DNA from: Mycolicibacterium neoaurum VKM Ac-1815D
Lineage (GTDB): Bacteria > Actinomycetota > Actinomycetes > Mycobacteriales > Mycobacteriaceae
DNA length: 64,000 bases
Reading direction: 5' to 3'
Assembly (NCBI RefSeq): GCF_000317305.3
Contig: NC_023036.2
Coordinates: 124,001-188,000, forward strand
In this document: piece after piece, positions 7,795 to 21,696 of the stretch
Layout: the number at the start of each line of letters is the position of its first letter
How positions within the stretch are numbered: position 1 is the first letter of the stretch
The notes under the pieces: model-generated
The model's database searches: none
What the model was told of the DNA's origin: nothing
The model's input: only the letters and a program-made list of their open reading frames with translations
Made by a program: the position numbers and the translations under genes

Positions 7795-7808
7795 CGAACA
7801 TATGTTCG
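7795..7808. promoter_or_regulatory. LexA (SOS) box overlapping the dinB start region
   Basis: CGAAC-ATAT-GTTCG is a perfect core of the mycobacterial SOS box (TCGAAC-N4-GTTCGA). It lies between ethR and dinB and covers the first possible ATG of dinB (7802-7804). This implies damage-inducible expression, and that translation starts downstream of the box. Confidence 0.85.
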
Positions 7809-7819
7809 TGTCCGGTGCG

Positions 7820-9031
7820 ATGGCTGGATCGTCGGCTGACAAGGCGGTCATCCTGCACGCTGATCTCGACTCGTTCTATGCCTCCGTCGAGCAGCGCGAT
7901 GACCCGAGCCTGCGGGGCCGGCCGGTCATCGTCGGCGGCGGAGTGGTGCTCGCGGCCAGCTACGAGGCCAAGGCCTACGGCGTGCGCACGGCGATGGGCG
8001 GCCACCAGGCCAAGCGCCTGTGCCCACAGGCCATCGTCGTCCCCCCGCGGATGCGGGCGTACTCCGAGGCGAGCCGCGCCGTGTTCGAGGTCTTCCACGA
8101 CACCACGCCGCTCGTCGAACCGGTGTCGGTCGACGAAGCCTTCCTCGACGTGGGCGGGCTCGGCCGGGTGTCGGGCACGCCGGTACAGATCGCCGCGCAA
8201 TTGCGGGATCGGGTCCGCATGGACGTCGGGCTGCCCATCACCGTCGGGATCGCCCGCACGAAATTCCTGGCGAAGGTCGCCAGCCAGGAGGCCAAACCCG
8301 ACGGCCTGCTCCTCGTCCCGCCGGACGGCGAACTGGCCTTTCTGCATCCATTGCCGGTCCGTCGACTCTGGGGCGTCGGCGCCAAGACCGCCGACAAGCT
8401 GCGCGCACACGGTATTCACTCGGTGGCCGATGTCGCCGAACTCAGCGAGACGTCCCTGGGCGCCATGGTCGGCCCCGCGATGGGCAGGCAACTGTTCGCC
8501 CTGGCGCACAACATCGACCGCCGCCGGGTCACCTCCGGCGTGCGGCGACGCTCGGTGGGGGCGCAGCGGGCGTTGGGGCGGTCGGGCAGCGACATGTCCG
8601 CGGCCGAAATCGATGCCGTCGTCATCAATCTCGTGGACCGCATCACCCGACGGATGCGCGCATCGGGACGCACCGGGCGCACGGTCGTACTGCGCCTACG
8701 GTTCGCCGACTTCGGCCGGGTGACCAGGTCGCACACCATGCCGAGACCGACCTCGTCCACCGATGCGGTGCTGGCGGCGGCGCGGGACCTGGTGACGGCC
8801 GCCGCCCCGTTGATCGCAGAACGCGGGCTGTCGCTGGTCGGCTTCGCGGTGTCCAATATCGATCGCGATGGTGCCGCACAGCTGGAGCTGCCCTTTGGCG
8901 CGCCGGCTGATCACGATGCGCTGGACGCGGCCGTCGACGAGGTCCGCCAGCGCTTCGGCAACGCCTCGGTCACCCGTGGGGTGTTGTTGGGCCGCGACCC
9001 GGGACTGGAGATGCCGATGCTGCCGGATTGA
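7820..9031 (+). CDS. dinB: Y-family DNA polymerase IV (DinB3-like)
   Basis: About 403 residues from ATG 7820. The earlier ATG (7802) and GTG (7808) in the same frame sit in or at the SOS box and are less likely. Catalytic motifs are HADLDSFYASVEQ and SVDEAFLDVGG. Also visible are the helix-hairpin-helix region LWGVGAKTADKLRAHGI, the little-finger domain after about residue 235, and a probable beta-clamp peptide QLELPF near the C-terminus. The enzyme carries out translesion synthesis. It differs from DinX and DinP of M. tuberculosis, and its place beside ethR matches what I recall for the third DinB of M. smegmatis. It ends 7 bases from the convergent PHP gene. Confidence 0.9.
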   Translation: MAGSSADKAVILHADLDSFYASVEQRDDPSLRGRPVIVGGGVVLAASYEAKAYGVRTAMGGHQAKRLCPQAIVVPPRMRAYSEASRAVFEVFHDTTPLVEPVSVDEAFLDVGGLGRVSGTPVQIAAQLRDRVRMDVGLPITVGIARTKFLAKVASQEAKPDGLLLVPPDGELAFLHPLPVRRLWGVGAKTADKLRAHGIHSVADVAELSETSLGAMVGPAMGRQLFALAHNIDRRRVTSGVRRRSVGAQRALGRSGSDMSAAEIDAVVINLVDRITRRMRASGRTGRTVVLRLRFADFGRVTRSHTMPRPTSSTDAVLAAARDLVTAAAPLIAERGLSLVGFAVSNIDRDGAAQLELPFGAPADHDALDAAVDEVRQRFGNASVTRGVLLGRDPGLEMPMLPD

Positions 9032-9038
9032 GCGCCGG

Positions 9039-10046
9039 TCAGCGGGCTGACGCCCACGCCAACAGTCGATCCGCCGACCAGCTGTTGACGATGCGATCCA
9101 GCGGGACCGCGGAGTCGAGTGCCCGTTGCGCGCCATAGCCCAGGAAGTCGAGCTGACCGGGGGCGTGCGCGTCGGTGTCGATGGAGAAGTCACACCCGAT
9201 CTGCAGCGCCAGATCGAGCAGCCGGGTGGGCGGATCGCGTCGCTCGGGCCGCGAATTGATCTCCACCGCAACACCATTATCCCGGCAAGCAGTGAAGACC
9301 GCTTCGGCGTCGAACTGCGATTCCGGGCGCATCCCCCGGCCACCCTCTACCAGCCGACCGGTGCAATGGCCCAGGATGTTCGCTTGGCCGCCGCTGACCG
9401 CGCGCACCATCCGGCGCGTCATCGACGGTGCATCCATCTTGAGCTTGGAGTGCACGCTGGCGACGACGATGTCGAGGCGCTCGAGCAGCTCGGGCTCTTG
9501 GTCCAGGGTGCCGTCATCGAGGATGTCGACCTCGATCCCGGTGAGGATGCGCATCGGCCAAAACTGCTCGCGCAGTTCGTCGATGACGTCGAGTTGACGT
9601 CGTAGACGTTCTGCCGACAGTCCGTTGGCCACCGTGAGCCGCGGGGAATGGTCGGTCAACGCGCAGTATTCGTGGCCCAGTTCGGCTGCGGCGGACATCA
9701 TCTCCGGGATCGGGGCAGAACCGTCCGACCAGTTCGAGTGCAGGTGAAGATCTCCCTTGAGTGCGGCGCGGATCTCGCCACCACCGAGGTCGGCCGCCGA
9801 CTCGCGCAGCGCGACCAGCGTCTCGGGCTCGCGGCCGGCCCACGCCTGCGCGATCACCGTGGCGGTCTTGGGACCGATGCCCGGTAACGTCTGCCAGCTG
9901 TTCGCCTTGCCGACCTTCTCGCGCTGCTCGGGCGTCATGGCCTCCACCACATCGGCGGCCTTGCGGTAAGCCATCACGCGCCGCGAATCCTCGCGCGCGC
10001 GATCCTTGTAGTAGGCAATCCGGCGAAGGGCCTGCACGGGATCCAT
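9039..10046 (-). CDS. PHP domain protein with helix-hairpin-helix region (Rv3856c homologue)
   Basis: Starting at ATG 10046 gives 335 residues, my recollection of the Rv3856c length. An upstream in-frame start would add an unconserved extension. The N-terminus resembles the DNA polymerase X fingers region: MDPVQALRRIAYYKDRARED, then the hairpin LPGIGPKTATVIAQA. The PHP metal-dependent phosphoesterase domain follows, with GDLHLHSNWSDG, ALTDHS, GIEVDIL, VASVHS, NILGHCTGR and DTDAHAPG. It lacks a polymerase palm. Like the PHP domain of PolX it may process DNA ends, or it may be a histidinol-phosphatase-like phosphoesterase. Convergent with dinB. Confidence 0.85.
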   Translation of the reverse strand: MDPVQALRRIAYYKDRAREDSRRVMAYRKAADVVEAMTPEQREKVGKANSWQTLPGIGPKTATVIAQAWAGREPETLVALRESAADLGGGEIRAALKGDLHLHSNWSDGSAPIPEMMSAAAELGHEYCALTDHSPRLTVANGLSAERLRRQLDVIDELREQFWPMRILTGIEVDILDDGTLDQEPELLERLDIVVASVHSKLKMDAPSMTRRMVRAVSGGQANILGHCTGRLVEGGRGMRPESQFDAEAVFTACRDNGVAVEINSRPERRDPPTRLLDLALQIGCDFSIDTDAHAPGQLDFLGYGAQRALDSAVPLDRIVNSWSADRLLAWASAR

Positions 10047-10135
10047 GCCTCCAGTGTGCTCCCGGCCGCAAATCTGATGCACTGCGCTCGCTCGTCCCGC
10101 GAGGACAGTGACGCAGGCCGGAATTTCTCGGCAAC

Positions 10136-11008
10136 GTGACGAGTTCCCCAAGTGTGGACTTTGCCTTCAAAACCTCGCCGCAGAACACCACCTGGTCGGA
10201 CATGCTGGCCATCTGGAAGACCGCCGATGACATCGACGTCTTCCAGTCAGGGTGGACCTTCGACCACTTCTATCCGATCTTCTCCGATTCGAGCGGCCCG
10301 TGCCTCGAGGGCTGGACGACGCTGACCGCGCTCGCCCAGGCCACCGAGCGGCTGCGGGTCGGGGTGCTGGTCACCGGTATTCATTACCGACACCCCGCCG
10401 TGCTGGCCAATATGGCCTCGGCGCTGGACATCATCTCGGGCGGCCGCCTCGAGCTCGGGATCGGTGCCGGCTGGAACGAAGAGGAGTCCGGTGCCTATGG
10501 CATCGAACTCGGCACCATCAAGGAGCGTTTCGACCGCTTCGAGGAGGCCTGCGAGGTCCTCAAGGGCCTGTTGAGCCAGGAATCCACCACATTTGACGGC
10601 AAGTTCTACCAACTCAAGGACGCCCGCAACGAGCCGAAGGGCCTGCAGCAGCCGCACCCCCCGTTCTGTATCGGCGGCAGCGGCGAGAAGCGGACTCTTC
10701 GGATCACCGCGAAGTACGCCGACCATTGGAACTTCGTGGGCGGCACACCGGAGGAATTCGCCCGCAAGCGCGATGTGCTGGCAGCGCATTGCGCCGATAT
10801 CGGTCGCGACCCGAAAGAGATCACGCTGTCGGCCCACATCCGGCTCGGCGAGGATCGCAACTATCGCCGAGTCGTCGAAGACGCCATAGCGCTGGGCGCC
10901 GAAGGCCTCGACCTCGCGATCATCTACCTGCCGCCGCCGTACGACCCCGCGGTGTTGGAACCGCTCGCCGAAACCATCAGGGATTCGGGGCTGCTGACAC
11001 GTCCCTAA
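10136..11008 (+). CDS. LLM class F420-dependent oxidoreductase
   Basis: A 290-residue luciferase-like TIM barrel starting at GTG 10136. Typical segments are DIDVFQSGWTFDHFYPI, TERLRVGVLVTGIHYRHPAV, GRLELGIGAGWNEEESGAYG and PPFCIGGSGEKRTLRI. This is the class whose mycobacterial members mostly use coenzyme F420 to reduce or oxidise small molecules. The substrate cannot be read from sequence. The gene stands alone, 89 bp from the divergent PHP gene, and is followed after 43 bases by a strong hairpin, so it is probably monocistronic. Confidence 0.85.
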   Translation: MTSSPSVDFAFKTSPQNTTWSDMLAIWKTADDIDVFQSGWTFDHFYPIFSDSSGPCLEGWTTLTALAQATERLRVGVLVTGIHYRHPAVLANMASALDIISGGRLELGIGAGWNEEESGAYGIELGTIKERFDRFEEACEVLKGLLSQESTTFDGKFYQLKDARNEPKGLQQPHPPFCIGGSGEKRTLRITAKYADHWNFVGGTPEEFARKRDVLAAHCADIGRDPKEITLSAHIRLGEDRNYRRVVEDAIALGAEGLDLAIIYLPPPYDPAVLEPLAETIRDSGLLTRP

Positions 11009-11051
11009 ATATGACGGTCACGAAATTATTACGATTCGGCAAACCTCGCTC

Positions 11052-11084
11052 GATCCGGTCCGCCGCTCGCCGGCGGGCCGGATC
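11052..11084 (+). terminator. Hairpin terminator after the F420 oxidoreductase
   Basis: GATCCGGTCCGCCG (11052-11065) pairs with 11071-11084 across the loop CTCGC. Of 14 pairs, 13 are Watson-Crick and one is G-U. It starts 43 bases after the stop codon and has no U-run. Confidence 0.7.
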
Positions 11085-11224
11085 AGCAGCCGTATCGAAG
11101 TAACTCTGCGGACGTGATGAGCCGCTCGTGCTTAGCTGGGAAATCGCGGCTGCGACGGGGATGACGTAGCCATGACCAGGCGATTCGACTCACCCGCGAC
11201 CGCGAATTGGGTGTCATGTACACG

Positions 11225-11238
11225 GTAGGAACTCCTAC
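11225..11238. promoter_or_regulatory. Isolated palindrome GTAGGA-AC-TCCTAC
   Basis: Perfect 6+6 bp arms around a 2-base centre in an otherwise geneless stretch. It could be an operator for an unseen small transcript, or be non-functional. No neighbouring promoter is obvious. Confidence 0.3.
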
Positions 11239-11428
11239 GGTCGGCGAATAGCTGCACCGTGGGGTCACTTTACCCGACGACCCCTGTGCCGCCATTAGAC
11301 ACCTGTGACGCGGCTAACACCAACCGGCACGCCGATTAAAAATCGGATGTTTCTGGTGTGACTGATGTTGCTGATGTGACTAAGAGTAGGTAGCTGCTGG
11401 CCAATCGATAGGCCTCCAGCGCACACCC

Positions 11429-12887
11429 TCAGCGCTGCGGCGCCGCCGTCGGCGCAATCGGTCGCGGCAACGCGGACTCACCCATCAGGTAACGATCGAC
11501 ACCCGCCGCGGCGGCCCGGCCTTCGGCAATCGCCCACACGATCAGGGACTGCCCACGGCCCATGTCACCGGCGACGAACACGCCGGGGACATTGGTCTGG
11601 AAGTCCTCGTCGCGGGCGACATTGCCGCGATCGGTCAGCTCGACGCCGAGCTCGTTGAGCAGGCCCTCGCGCTCGGGACCCACGAAGCCCATCGCCAGGA
11701 AGACGATGTCGGCCTCGAGCTCGAAATCCGAACCCTCGACCTTCTCGAACTTCCCGGCCTTCATCTGGACCTCGTGCACCTTCAGCGAGGTCACCCGACC
11801 GTCGGCGCCGCGGAACTCTTCGGTGTTGACCGAGAAGACGCGCTCGCCACCTTCTTCGTGCGCCGAGGCAACCCGGTACATCAGCGGATACGTCGGCCAC
11901 GGGGTCGACTCGGCCCGGGTCTCCGGCGGGCGGGGCATGATCTCGAACTGGTGGACGCTGTGCGCCCCCTGCCGATGCGCGGTGCCCAGGCAGTCCGCAC
12001 CGGTGTCGCCGCCGCCGATGATGACGACCTTCTTGCCCTTGGCGGTGATCGGCGGCTCGCCGTCAGCCCCGGCGACATCGTCACCCTGCTGCAGGCGGTT
12101 GGCCCACGGCAGGTACTCCATCGCCTGGTGGATGCCCTCGAGTTCACGTCCGGGGATCGGCAGGTCTCGCCAGGCGGTAGCACCGCCGGCGAGCACGACG
12201 GCGTCGAACTCCTCGTCCAATTGCTCGACGGTGATGTCCACACCGACGTTCACACCGGTGCGGAACTGCGTGCCTTCGGCCGCCATCTGCTCCAGCCGGC
12301 GGTCGATATGCCGCTTTTCCATCTTGAATTCGGGGATCCCGTAGCGCAGCAACCCACCGATACGGTCGGCCCGCTCGAACACCGTGACGCTGTGGCCGGC
12401 CCGGGTCAATTGCTGCGCGGCAGCCAGCCCAGCCGGGCCCGACCCGACGACGGCGACCTTCTTCATGGTCCGCACGGTCGGGACCATCGGCGTGACCCAA
12501 CCCTGGTCGAAGGCGTTGTCGATCAGCTCGACCTCGACCTGCTTGATGGTCACCGGGTCCTGGTTGATTCCCAGCACGCAGGACGCCTCGCACGGCGCGG
12601 GGCACAGCCGCCCGGTGAACTCCGGGAAGTTGTTGGTGGCGTGCAACCGCTCGATACCGTCGCGCCAGCGGTCCCGGTACACCAGGTCGTTCCACTCTGG
12701 GATCAGGTTACCCAGGGGGCAACCGTTGTGGCAGAACGGAATACCACAGTCCATACACCGCGACGCCTGCACCTGCAGGGTCTCGTGGTCGAAGTCCTCG
12801 TAGACCTCTTTCCAGTCCTTCAGGCGCAGGTCGACCGGCCGCCGGACCGGGGTCTGACGGACGGTGTGCTTGAGGAAACCGCTCGGA

Positions 12888-12895
<8 letters not shown>
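11429..12895 (-). CDS. gltD: Glutamate synthase small subunit
   Basis: A 488-residue protein (Rv3858c homologue). The N-terminus carries the cysteines for two 4Fe-4S clusters ([19 protein letters not shown] and [12 protein letters not shown]). The FAD site is [15 protein letters not shown] near residue 150 and the NADPH site is [15 protein letters not shown] near 290. The C-terminal motif [18 protein letters not shown] binds FAD. It passes electrons from NADPH to GltB, which makes two glutamates from glutamine and 2-oxoglutarate. The start overlaps the gltB stop by 8 bases, so the pair is one operon with coupled translation. Confidence 0.97.
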
Positions 12896-17486
<4,591 letters not shown>

Positions 17487-17959
17487 CGGTAATCCACCTG
17501 ACCCTTACTCTCATGCCTGCGTGAATCGGCGTCCACTGTCGGCAGTTACCAGTGGCCTGGCGTTCGCGGCGCCTTCGTGCAGCACTGAACGACGGCTTTT
17601 ACCCACTCGCCACAAGTTGCCAAAACGATATGACAAAGACCGCAAGGCATGCCAACTTAGCCAGCCCTAACTAGACTATATGGCCCGCTTTTCTCTACGC
17701 CTGCACGGCCACGCCACACATCGGCCGATAACGTTGTCCGGCAATCTATTTCGCAACACCTCCCGCGGCCGCGCGCCACCGCCGCCCGACAGTCACTCTT
17801 GGCACCCTCGGTCAAAATGTTTGCCACACAGAATACAATAGGCTTTGAACTGCACTTTTTATGCGTCATTAGTTTGCTCAAAGACTAGCCAGATTCTTAG
17901 ACAATCCCGCGGATACCCCCCAGTGGTACGGGCCGCGTCCGGCGGGGTGAAGCTGAACG
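17487..17959. other. AT-richer divergent promoter region between gltB and a thioesterase gene
   Basis: About 470 bases without a supported gene, with visibly lower GC than the flanks, especially 17640-17700 and 17810-17910. Candidate promoter elements exist on both strands, such as TATAGT on the minus strand near 17675-17680, but none is decisive. A 74-codon minus-strand frame (17657-17881) has no good ribosome site or recognisable product. The long gltB leader could hold regulatory RNA or binding sites for a nitrogen regulator. I could not assign any. Confidence 0.45.
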
Positions 17960-17962
17960 GTG

Positions 17963-18784
17963 ATGTCATATCCACTGAACACCCCGACCGGCCGTTTCGG
18001 CATCCACGATGTCGAGCAGGGACCGACCACGTATTCGGCAGCCCTACCGGTCGCCGCATGGCGCAATCCGTTCACCGGGGCACCGAGCATGGCAGCGCTG
18101 GGCGTCCTGGTGGATCACATCGCCGGCTACCCCAACCACGCTCGGCGGCCCGACGGCCGTTGGACGGTAACCAGTGAACTGACAATCGAATTCTGCCCGG
18201 GCGCGCACCACACGCTGACTGCCGACAACGCTGCGCCGATCGTGGCAACCAGTCGGACGCTCGGCGTCCCGGCCGGAACGTCGCTGTCGGTATGCGACCT
18301 CACGCACGACGGCCGGCCGATCGGCCATGCCACCATACGTTCCTTCTACATCGAAGCCGCTTCGGGCAATGCAAATCTGCCTCACCCGGAGCCGGACGCC
18401 GACACGATTCTGCCGACCGAACTGAGCGATCTGCTGGCCGTCGAGGTGGCCGAGGCCGGAGGTGCGGCGGGCGACGCGCGAGTACTCCGCCAGCATGCGC
18501 ATCCGGCGATCAACAACCACCTCGGCGCGGTGCACGGCGGAATCGTGGCCGCCGGCCTGGAACTGGTGGCCGCCGCAGCACTGAATACCGACCCGGCGCG
18601 GCCCCCACTCCACACCGCGTCACTGCGGATCAACTATCTGCGCCGGCTGATCGGCGGCGGGCAGGCTCATTACCGCGGGACTGCGCTGCACGCCGGGCGG
18701 AGCAGCGGAGTGGCCGAAGCCCAGGGCATCGACGCCAATGGCCGACTGGCCCTGACGGCCCGTCTGACGGCGTACCGGGACTAG
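17963..18784 (+). CDS. PaaI-type acyl-CoA thioesterase (double hotdog)
   Basis: About 273 residues from ATG 17963 (GTG at 17960 is adjacent and in frame). The C-terminal half has the PaaI thioesterase signature [20 protein letters not shown], then [20 protein letters not shown]. The N-terminal half ([20 protein letters not shown]) is a second, weaker hotdog, so one chain probably makes a pseudo-dimer. The enzyme should hydrolyse acyl-CoA thioesters in the cytosol. The substrate is unknown. Single gene, divergent from gltB. Confidence 0.75.
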   Translation: MSYPLNTPTGRFGIHDVEQGPTTYSAALPVAAWRNPFTGAPSMAALGVLVDHIAGYPNHARRPDGRWTVTSELTIEFCPGAHHTLTADNAAPIVATSRTLGVPAGTSLSVCDLTHDGRPIGHATIRSFYIEAASGNANLPHPEPDADTILPTELSDLLAVEVAEAGGAAGDARVLRQHAHPAINNHLGAVHGGIVAAGLELVAAAALNTDPARPPLHTASLRINYLRRLIGGGQAHYRGTALHAGRSSGVAEAQGIDANGRLALTARLTAYRD

Positions 18785-18915
18785 GTCACGCGGCGGTGGA
18801 GATTCAGCGGCGCCGCATCTCCATTGCGAAGCGATCGGGTCTCAACCGGTCCGAACGGCGCGCCCACGGTGGGACTCTCGGCGAATCAGCTGTTGCCCGA
18901 CCTAGGAGCGGCGCC

Positions 18916-19698
18916 ATGTCCACAACCGCCATGTCCACACCCACCATGACACATCGACTCGCAGCCGAGTTCATCGGCACCTTCTGGCTTGTGCTCGGCG
19001 GATGCGGTAGTGCTGTGTTCGCCGCCAAGTTCCTCGCCGGCGACGGTGTGTCGCTCGGCATCGGCTTCCTCGGTGTCGCATTGGCGTTCGGGCTCACGGT
19101 GCTCACCGGCGTGTACGCCTTCGGCACCATTTCAGGCGGCCACTTCAATCCCGCTGTGACACTGGGTGCGGCACTGGCCAAGCGCGTGGAGTGGAGCGCG
19201 GTGCTGCCGTACTGGATTGTCCAGGTGATAGGCGGGTTCGCAGGCGGTGCAATCATTTACGCGATCGCCAGCGGGGCGCCGGACTGGAGCCCCACCGGGA
19301 ACATGGCCGCCAACGGATACGGCGTGCACTCACCCGGCGGATACTCGATATGGGCGGTGTTGATCACCGAAGTGGTGCTGACCTTCATCTTCCTGCTGGT
19401 CATCCTCGGTTCGACCGACGATCGCGCTCCGAAGGGGTTTGCCGGGCTGGCAATCGGATTGACGCTCACCCTGATCCACCTGATCTCCATTCCGATCTCG
19501 AACACCTCGGTCAACCCGGCGCGCTCCACCGGCGTCGCGTTGTTCAACGCCGATGGAGCGCCCAGCCAACTCTGGCTGTTCTGGCTTGCCCCGCTGGTGG
19601 GAGCGGCCATAGCCGGAGTCGCCTATCCGCTGTTGTTCGGTGTCGCAGAGGAATTGGCCGATCGTCCGGTTCGAGACGACGAGCTCGACGCGCGCTGA
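18916..19698 (+). CDS. aqpZ: Aquaporin Z-type water channel
   Basis: A 260-residue MIP family channel. ATG 18916 is chosen because AGGAG lies seven bases upstream. Further in-frame ATGs follow at 18931 and 18946. Both pore motifs are present: [11 protein letters not shown] and [11 protein letters not shown]. Six transmembrane helices start at [20 protein letters not shown]. The Arg after the second NPA (NPAR) and the residue pattern fit a water-specific aquaporin rather than a glycerol facilitator. It lies in the inner membrane. Convergent with dps, 33 bp away. Confidence 0.92.
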   Translation: MSTTAMSTPTMTHRLAAEFIGTFWLVLGGCGSAVFAAKFLAGDGVSLGIGFLGVALAFGLTVLTGVYAFGTISGGHFNPAVTLGAALAKRVEWSAVLPYWIVQVIGGFAGGAIIYAIASGAPDWSPTGNMAANGYGVHSPGGYSIWAVLITEVVLTFIFLLVILGSTDDRAPKGFAGLAIGLTLTLIHLISIPISNTSVNPARSTGVALFNADGAPSQLWLFWLAPLVGAAIAGVAYPLLFGVAEELADRPVRDDELDAR

Positions 19699-19703
19699 GC
19701 GAC

Positions 19704-19751
19704 GTCAGCGGGCCTGTCGGCGGAGCCGATGTCAGCGGGCTTTGTCGGCGG
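19704..19751. repeat. Short direct repeat duplicating the dps 3' end
   Basis: GTCAGCGGGCCTGTCGGCGG (19704-19723) and GTCAGCGGGCTTTGTCGGCGG (19731-19751) are near-identical. The second copy encodes the last Dps residues and stop. The first lies just beyond, so the 3' end including the stop codon appears duplicated. Confidence 0.5.
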
Positions 19752-20271
19752 CACCCTTCTCGGTGGACTTCCCTTCGTGCACCAGGGTGCCGCCGGCACT
19801 CTCCAGGTGCGCACGGACGAACCACTGGAACTTCTCCAGCTCGCCGGCATGTCCGATGAGCATGTCCTGGGAGACCAGGTCGATGTCATCGAGACGCTCG
19901 ATGTTCTTACGGGTGTCCTCGATGATGCCGGTGTAGACCAGGTCCAGGGCGGCCAGATGGGCCTGGACCTTGTCGCGGTTCACCGAGTAGTCGTCCCAGC
20001 TGCGATCATTGATGATCGCACCCGGCGTTCCGAGCGGTGATGCACCGAGTGCCGCAATACGTTCGGCGACTTCGTCGGCATACCCACGCACCAGGTCGAC
20101 CTGCGGGTCGATCATCTCGTGCACGCCGATGAAGTTCGGCCCCACGACATTCCAGTGCACGTGCTTGAGGGTCAGGTGCAGGTCGTTGTAGCGGCTGAGC
20201 TGCTTCTGCAGCAGCTCGGCCACCTCGGCTCCCTGCTTGTCGGTCAGTCCAGGGATGGTGAACGCAGTCAT
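19732..20271 (-). CDS. dps: Dps, DNA-binding ferritin-like protein from starved cells
   Basis: ATG 20271 has a clear ribosome site (AAGGAGCG), giving 179 residues. Earlier in-frame starts add a spurious extension. It is very close to M. smegmatis Dps1. It has the ferroxidase ligands in LTLKHVHWNVVGPNF (His) and GVHEMIDPQVDLVRGYADEV (Asp/Glu), and a basic tail (EGKSTEKGAADKAR) used for DNA binding and assembly. The dodecamer oxidises and stores iron and protects DNA in stationary phase. A sigma-F-like promoter lies upstream. Confidence 0.96.
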   Translation of the reverse strand: MTAFTIPGLTDKQGAEVAELLQKQLSRYNDLHLTLKHVHWNVVGPNFIGVHEMIDPQVDLVRGYADEVAERIAALGASPLGTPGAIINDRSWDDYSVNRDKVQAHLAALDLVYTGIIEDTRKNIERLDDIDLVSQDMLIGHAGELEKFQWFVRAHLESAGGTLVHEGKSTEKGAADKAR

Positions 20272-20329
20272 GGTCGCTCCTTCGCGTGACGTCGTGTTTG
20301 TCTTCGGCATCGACGTGCCCGACGCTCGT

Positions 20330-20358
20330 TTACCCAACCGCGCCGCCCGGTAATCACC
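20330..20358 (-). promoter_or_regulatory. Candidate sigma-F-type promoter of dps
   Basis: On the minus strand GGTGAT (20358-20353) is followed after 17 bp by GGGTAA (20335-20330), close to the mycobacterial sigma-F pattern GGTTT-N15-17-GGGTAT. It is about 60 bp before the dps start. The -35 match is weak. Confidence 0.35.
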
Positions 20359-20364
20359 GGCCGA

Positions 20365-21261
20365 TCAGAGCGCCCGCAGATTGGGAATGGCCTGTCTCGG
20401 TGCCCGGCGCGGGTTGATCGCGAGCCCGCTGGCGTAGAGCAGTCGCACCGCGCGCTGACGATGCGGCCGCAACGGCTCGAGCAACTCCACCATCGCGGCG
20501 TCGTCGATCGGGACGCCGAGCAGGCTCAGTCCGACCGTGGTGGCGAGATGGTAATCACCGACCGAGATTTCGTCGGCGTCACCGAAAGCGCGCTGCACCG
20601 TTTCGGCAGCGGTCCATATCCCCACGCCCGGCAGCGATCTCAGACCGCGCACCGCGTTCTCGGCGGTCAACCGTTCCAACGCGTCGCCGCGCTGCGCACT
20701 CCCGACGACGGTTCGGGCCCGGCCGGGGTCCACGTTGGCCAGCTGGAACTCCCAGGACGGAATGCGCCGCCACACCTCCGCGCTCGGCGGGACGCGCATA
20801 CCGGTCGGCGCCGGACCAGGGGCCGGGCCGCCGAACTTCGTGGTCAGTATGCGCCAGGCCCGGAATGCGTCCTTGCCGTATACCCGCTGTTCGATGATCG
20901 CCGGGATCAGGGCCTCCAGCACCCGGCCGGTGCGGCCCAGACGCAGGTGCGGCACCCGCCGGCGCGCCGCCGCAATGGTGGGGTCGGTGGGCATGAATCC
21001 GGCGTCATCGTCGTCGACGCCCAGCAATACGGGCAGCCCGTCGATGAACTCGGCCGCCCCGGCTCCCCATGCTTCGCACTCCACCGTGTCGACGGCGGTC
21101 TTGGCGATGCGGGCAGTGACCGGGCCGGTGCGCATCAGCGATGTCCGCCAGATGTCGGTGCCGACGATCTGATAGCACGGGTCGCCGCCGCCACGTCGCA
21201 ACGGGGCCAGCGTCAGACCGGGACTGACGGGCCCGTCGAACCTGAGCGTGGCGGACGGCAC
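20365..21261 (-). CDS. DNA-3-methyladenine glycosylase II family protein (AlkA-like)
   Basis: About 298 residues from GTG 21261. TTG 21270 is an equally possible start. The C-terminal half is the helix-hairpin-helix glycosylase fold: LRSLPGVGIWTAAETVQRAF, then the catalytic Asp in ADEISVGDYHLATTVG. The middle region IPAIIEQRVYGKDAFRAWR matches AlkA (where it reads IxxQQV). It should excise alkylated purines in base-excision repair. It starts just beyond the DUF427 gene, so the two are probably co-transcribed. Confidence 0.85.
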   Translation of the reverse strand: MPSATLRFDGPVSPGLTLAPLRRGGGDPCYQIVGTDIWRTSLMRTGPVTARIAKTAVDTVECEAWGAGAAEFIDGLPVLLGVDDDDAGFMPTDPTIAAARRRVPHLRLGRTGRVLEALIPAIIEQRVYGKDAFRAWRILTTKFGGPAPGPAPTGMRVPPSAEVWRRIPSWEFQLANVDPGRARTVVGSAQRGDALERLTAENAVRGLRSLPGVGIWTAAETVQRAFGDADEISVGDYHLATTVGLSLLGVPIDDAAMVELLEPLRPHRQRAVRLLYASGLAINPRRAPRQAIPNLRAL

Positions 21262-21271
21262 GCCACTCAAT

Positions 21272-21637
21272 CTAGGACAGTTCCACGCGTGCCTTGTCCG
21301 GGTAGAAGGCGACCCGGCCGGCGATCTCGGCGACCGCGGGATAGGGCTGCCGATAGCTCCAGATGACATCGGGCACGTCACCGACGTTGTAGTAGTTCGC
21401 GTCGCCCTTGTACGGGCAGTAGGTGGTCGTCGCGCTGGCGGAGAGCACGGCGGGATCGACGTCGGCCAGCGGGACGTACTGGACCGGCGGATAGCTGGCC
21501 TCCTGCAGGGTCAGCGCGTCATCGGTACGGGCCACGACGGTATCGCCGACGGTGACGGTGACCCGCCGTCCGGTGGGCGTGATGGTGATCGGATGCTCGG
21601 CATTGGGCTGCCGGGGTTGCCGGGCTGTCATGGCCAC
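21272..21637 (-). CDS. DUF427 domain protein
   Basis: A 121-residue protein from GTG 21637 or ATG 21631. The DUF427 core is TTTYCPYKGDANYYNVG and IWSYRQPYPAVAEIAGRVAFY. These small cytosolic beta-tent proteins are widespread in actinobacteria and their biochemical role is unknown. The Cys-Pro-Tyr-Lys-Gly motif suggests a binding pocket. It lies directly upstream of the AlkA-like glycosylase with an 11-base gap or a short overlap, depending on the start used. Confidence 0.85.
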   Translation of the reverse strand: MAMTARQPRQPNAEHPITITPTGRRVTVTVGDTVVARTDDALTLQEASYPPVQYVPLADVDPAVLSASATTTYCPYKGDANYYNVGDVPDVIWSYRQPYPAVAEIAGRVAFYPDKARVELS

Positions 21638-21696
21638 TTCAACACAGCGGTGGCGACCGTGATTCCCGTCACCGGCCGGCGGTTACCATTCGCTGC

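Larger units (their letters stand above)
11009..11428. other. Intergenic region between the F420 oxidoreductase and gltD
   Basis: These 420 bases hold the terminator at 11052-11084 and a 14-bp palindrome at 11225-11238. No convincing reading frame is present. A 70-codon minus-strand frame (11083-11295) has no ribosome site or recognisable sequence. M. tuberculosis has a small membrane protein gene, Rv3857c, at this position, which I cannot find here. Confidence 0.5.

Noticed and set aside
11083..11295. Possible equivalent of Rv3857c
   Set aside because: The frame is short, not hydrophobic and lacks a ribosome site, so it does not match a membrane protein.
17657..17881. 74-codon minus-strand frame in the gltB leader
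   Set aside because: No ribosome site, no recognisable sequence, and composition that looks like AT-richer intergenic DNA.
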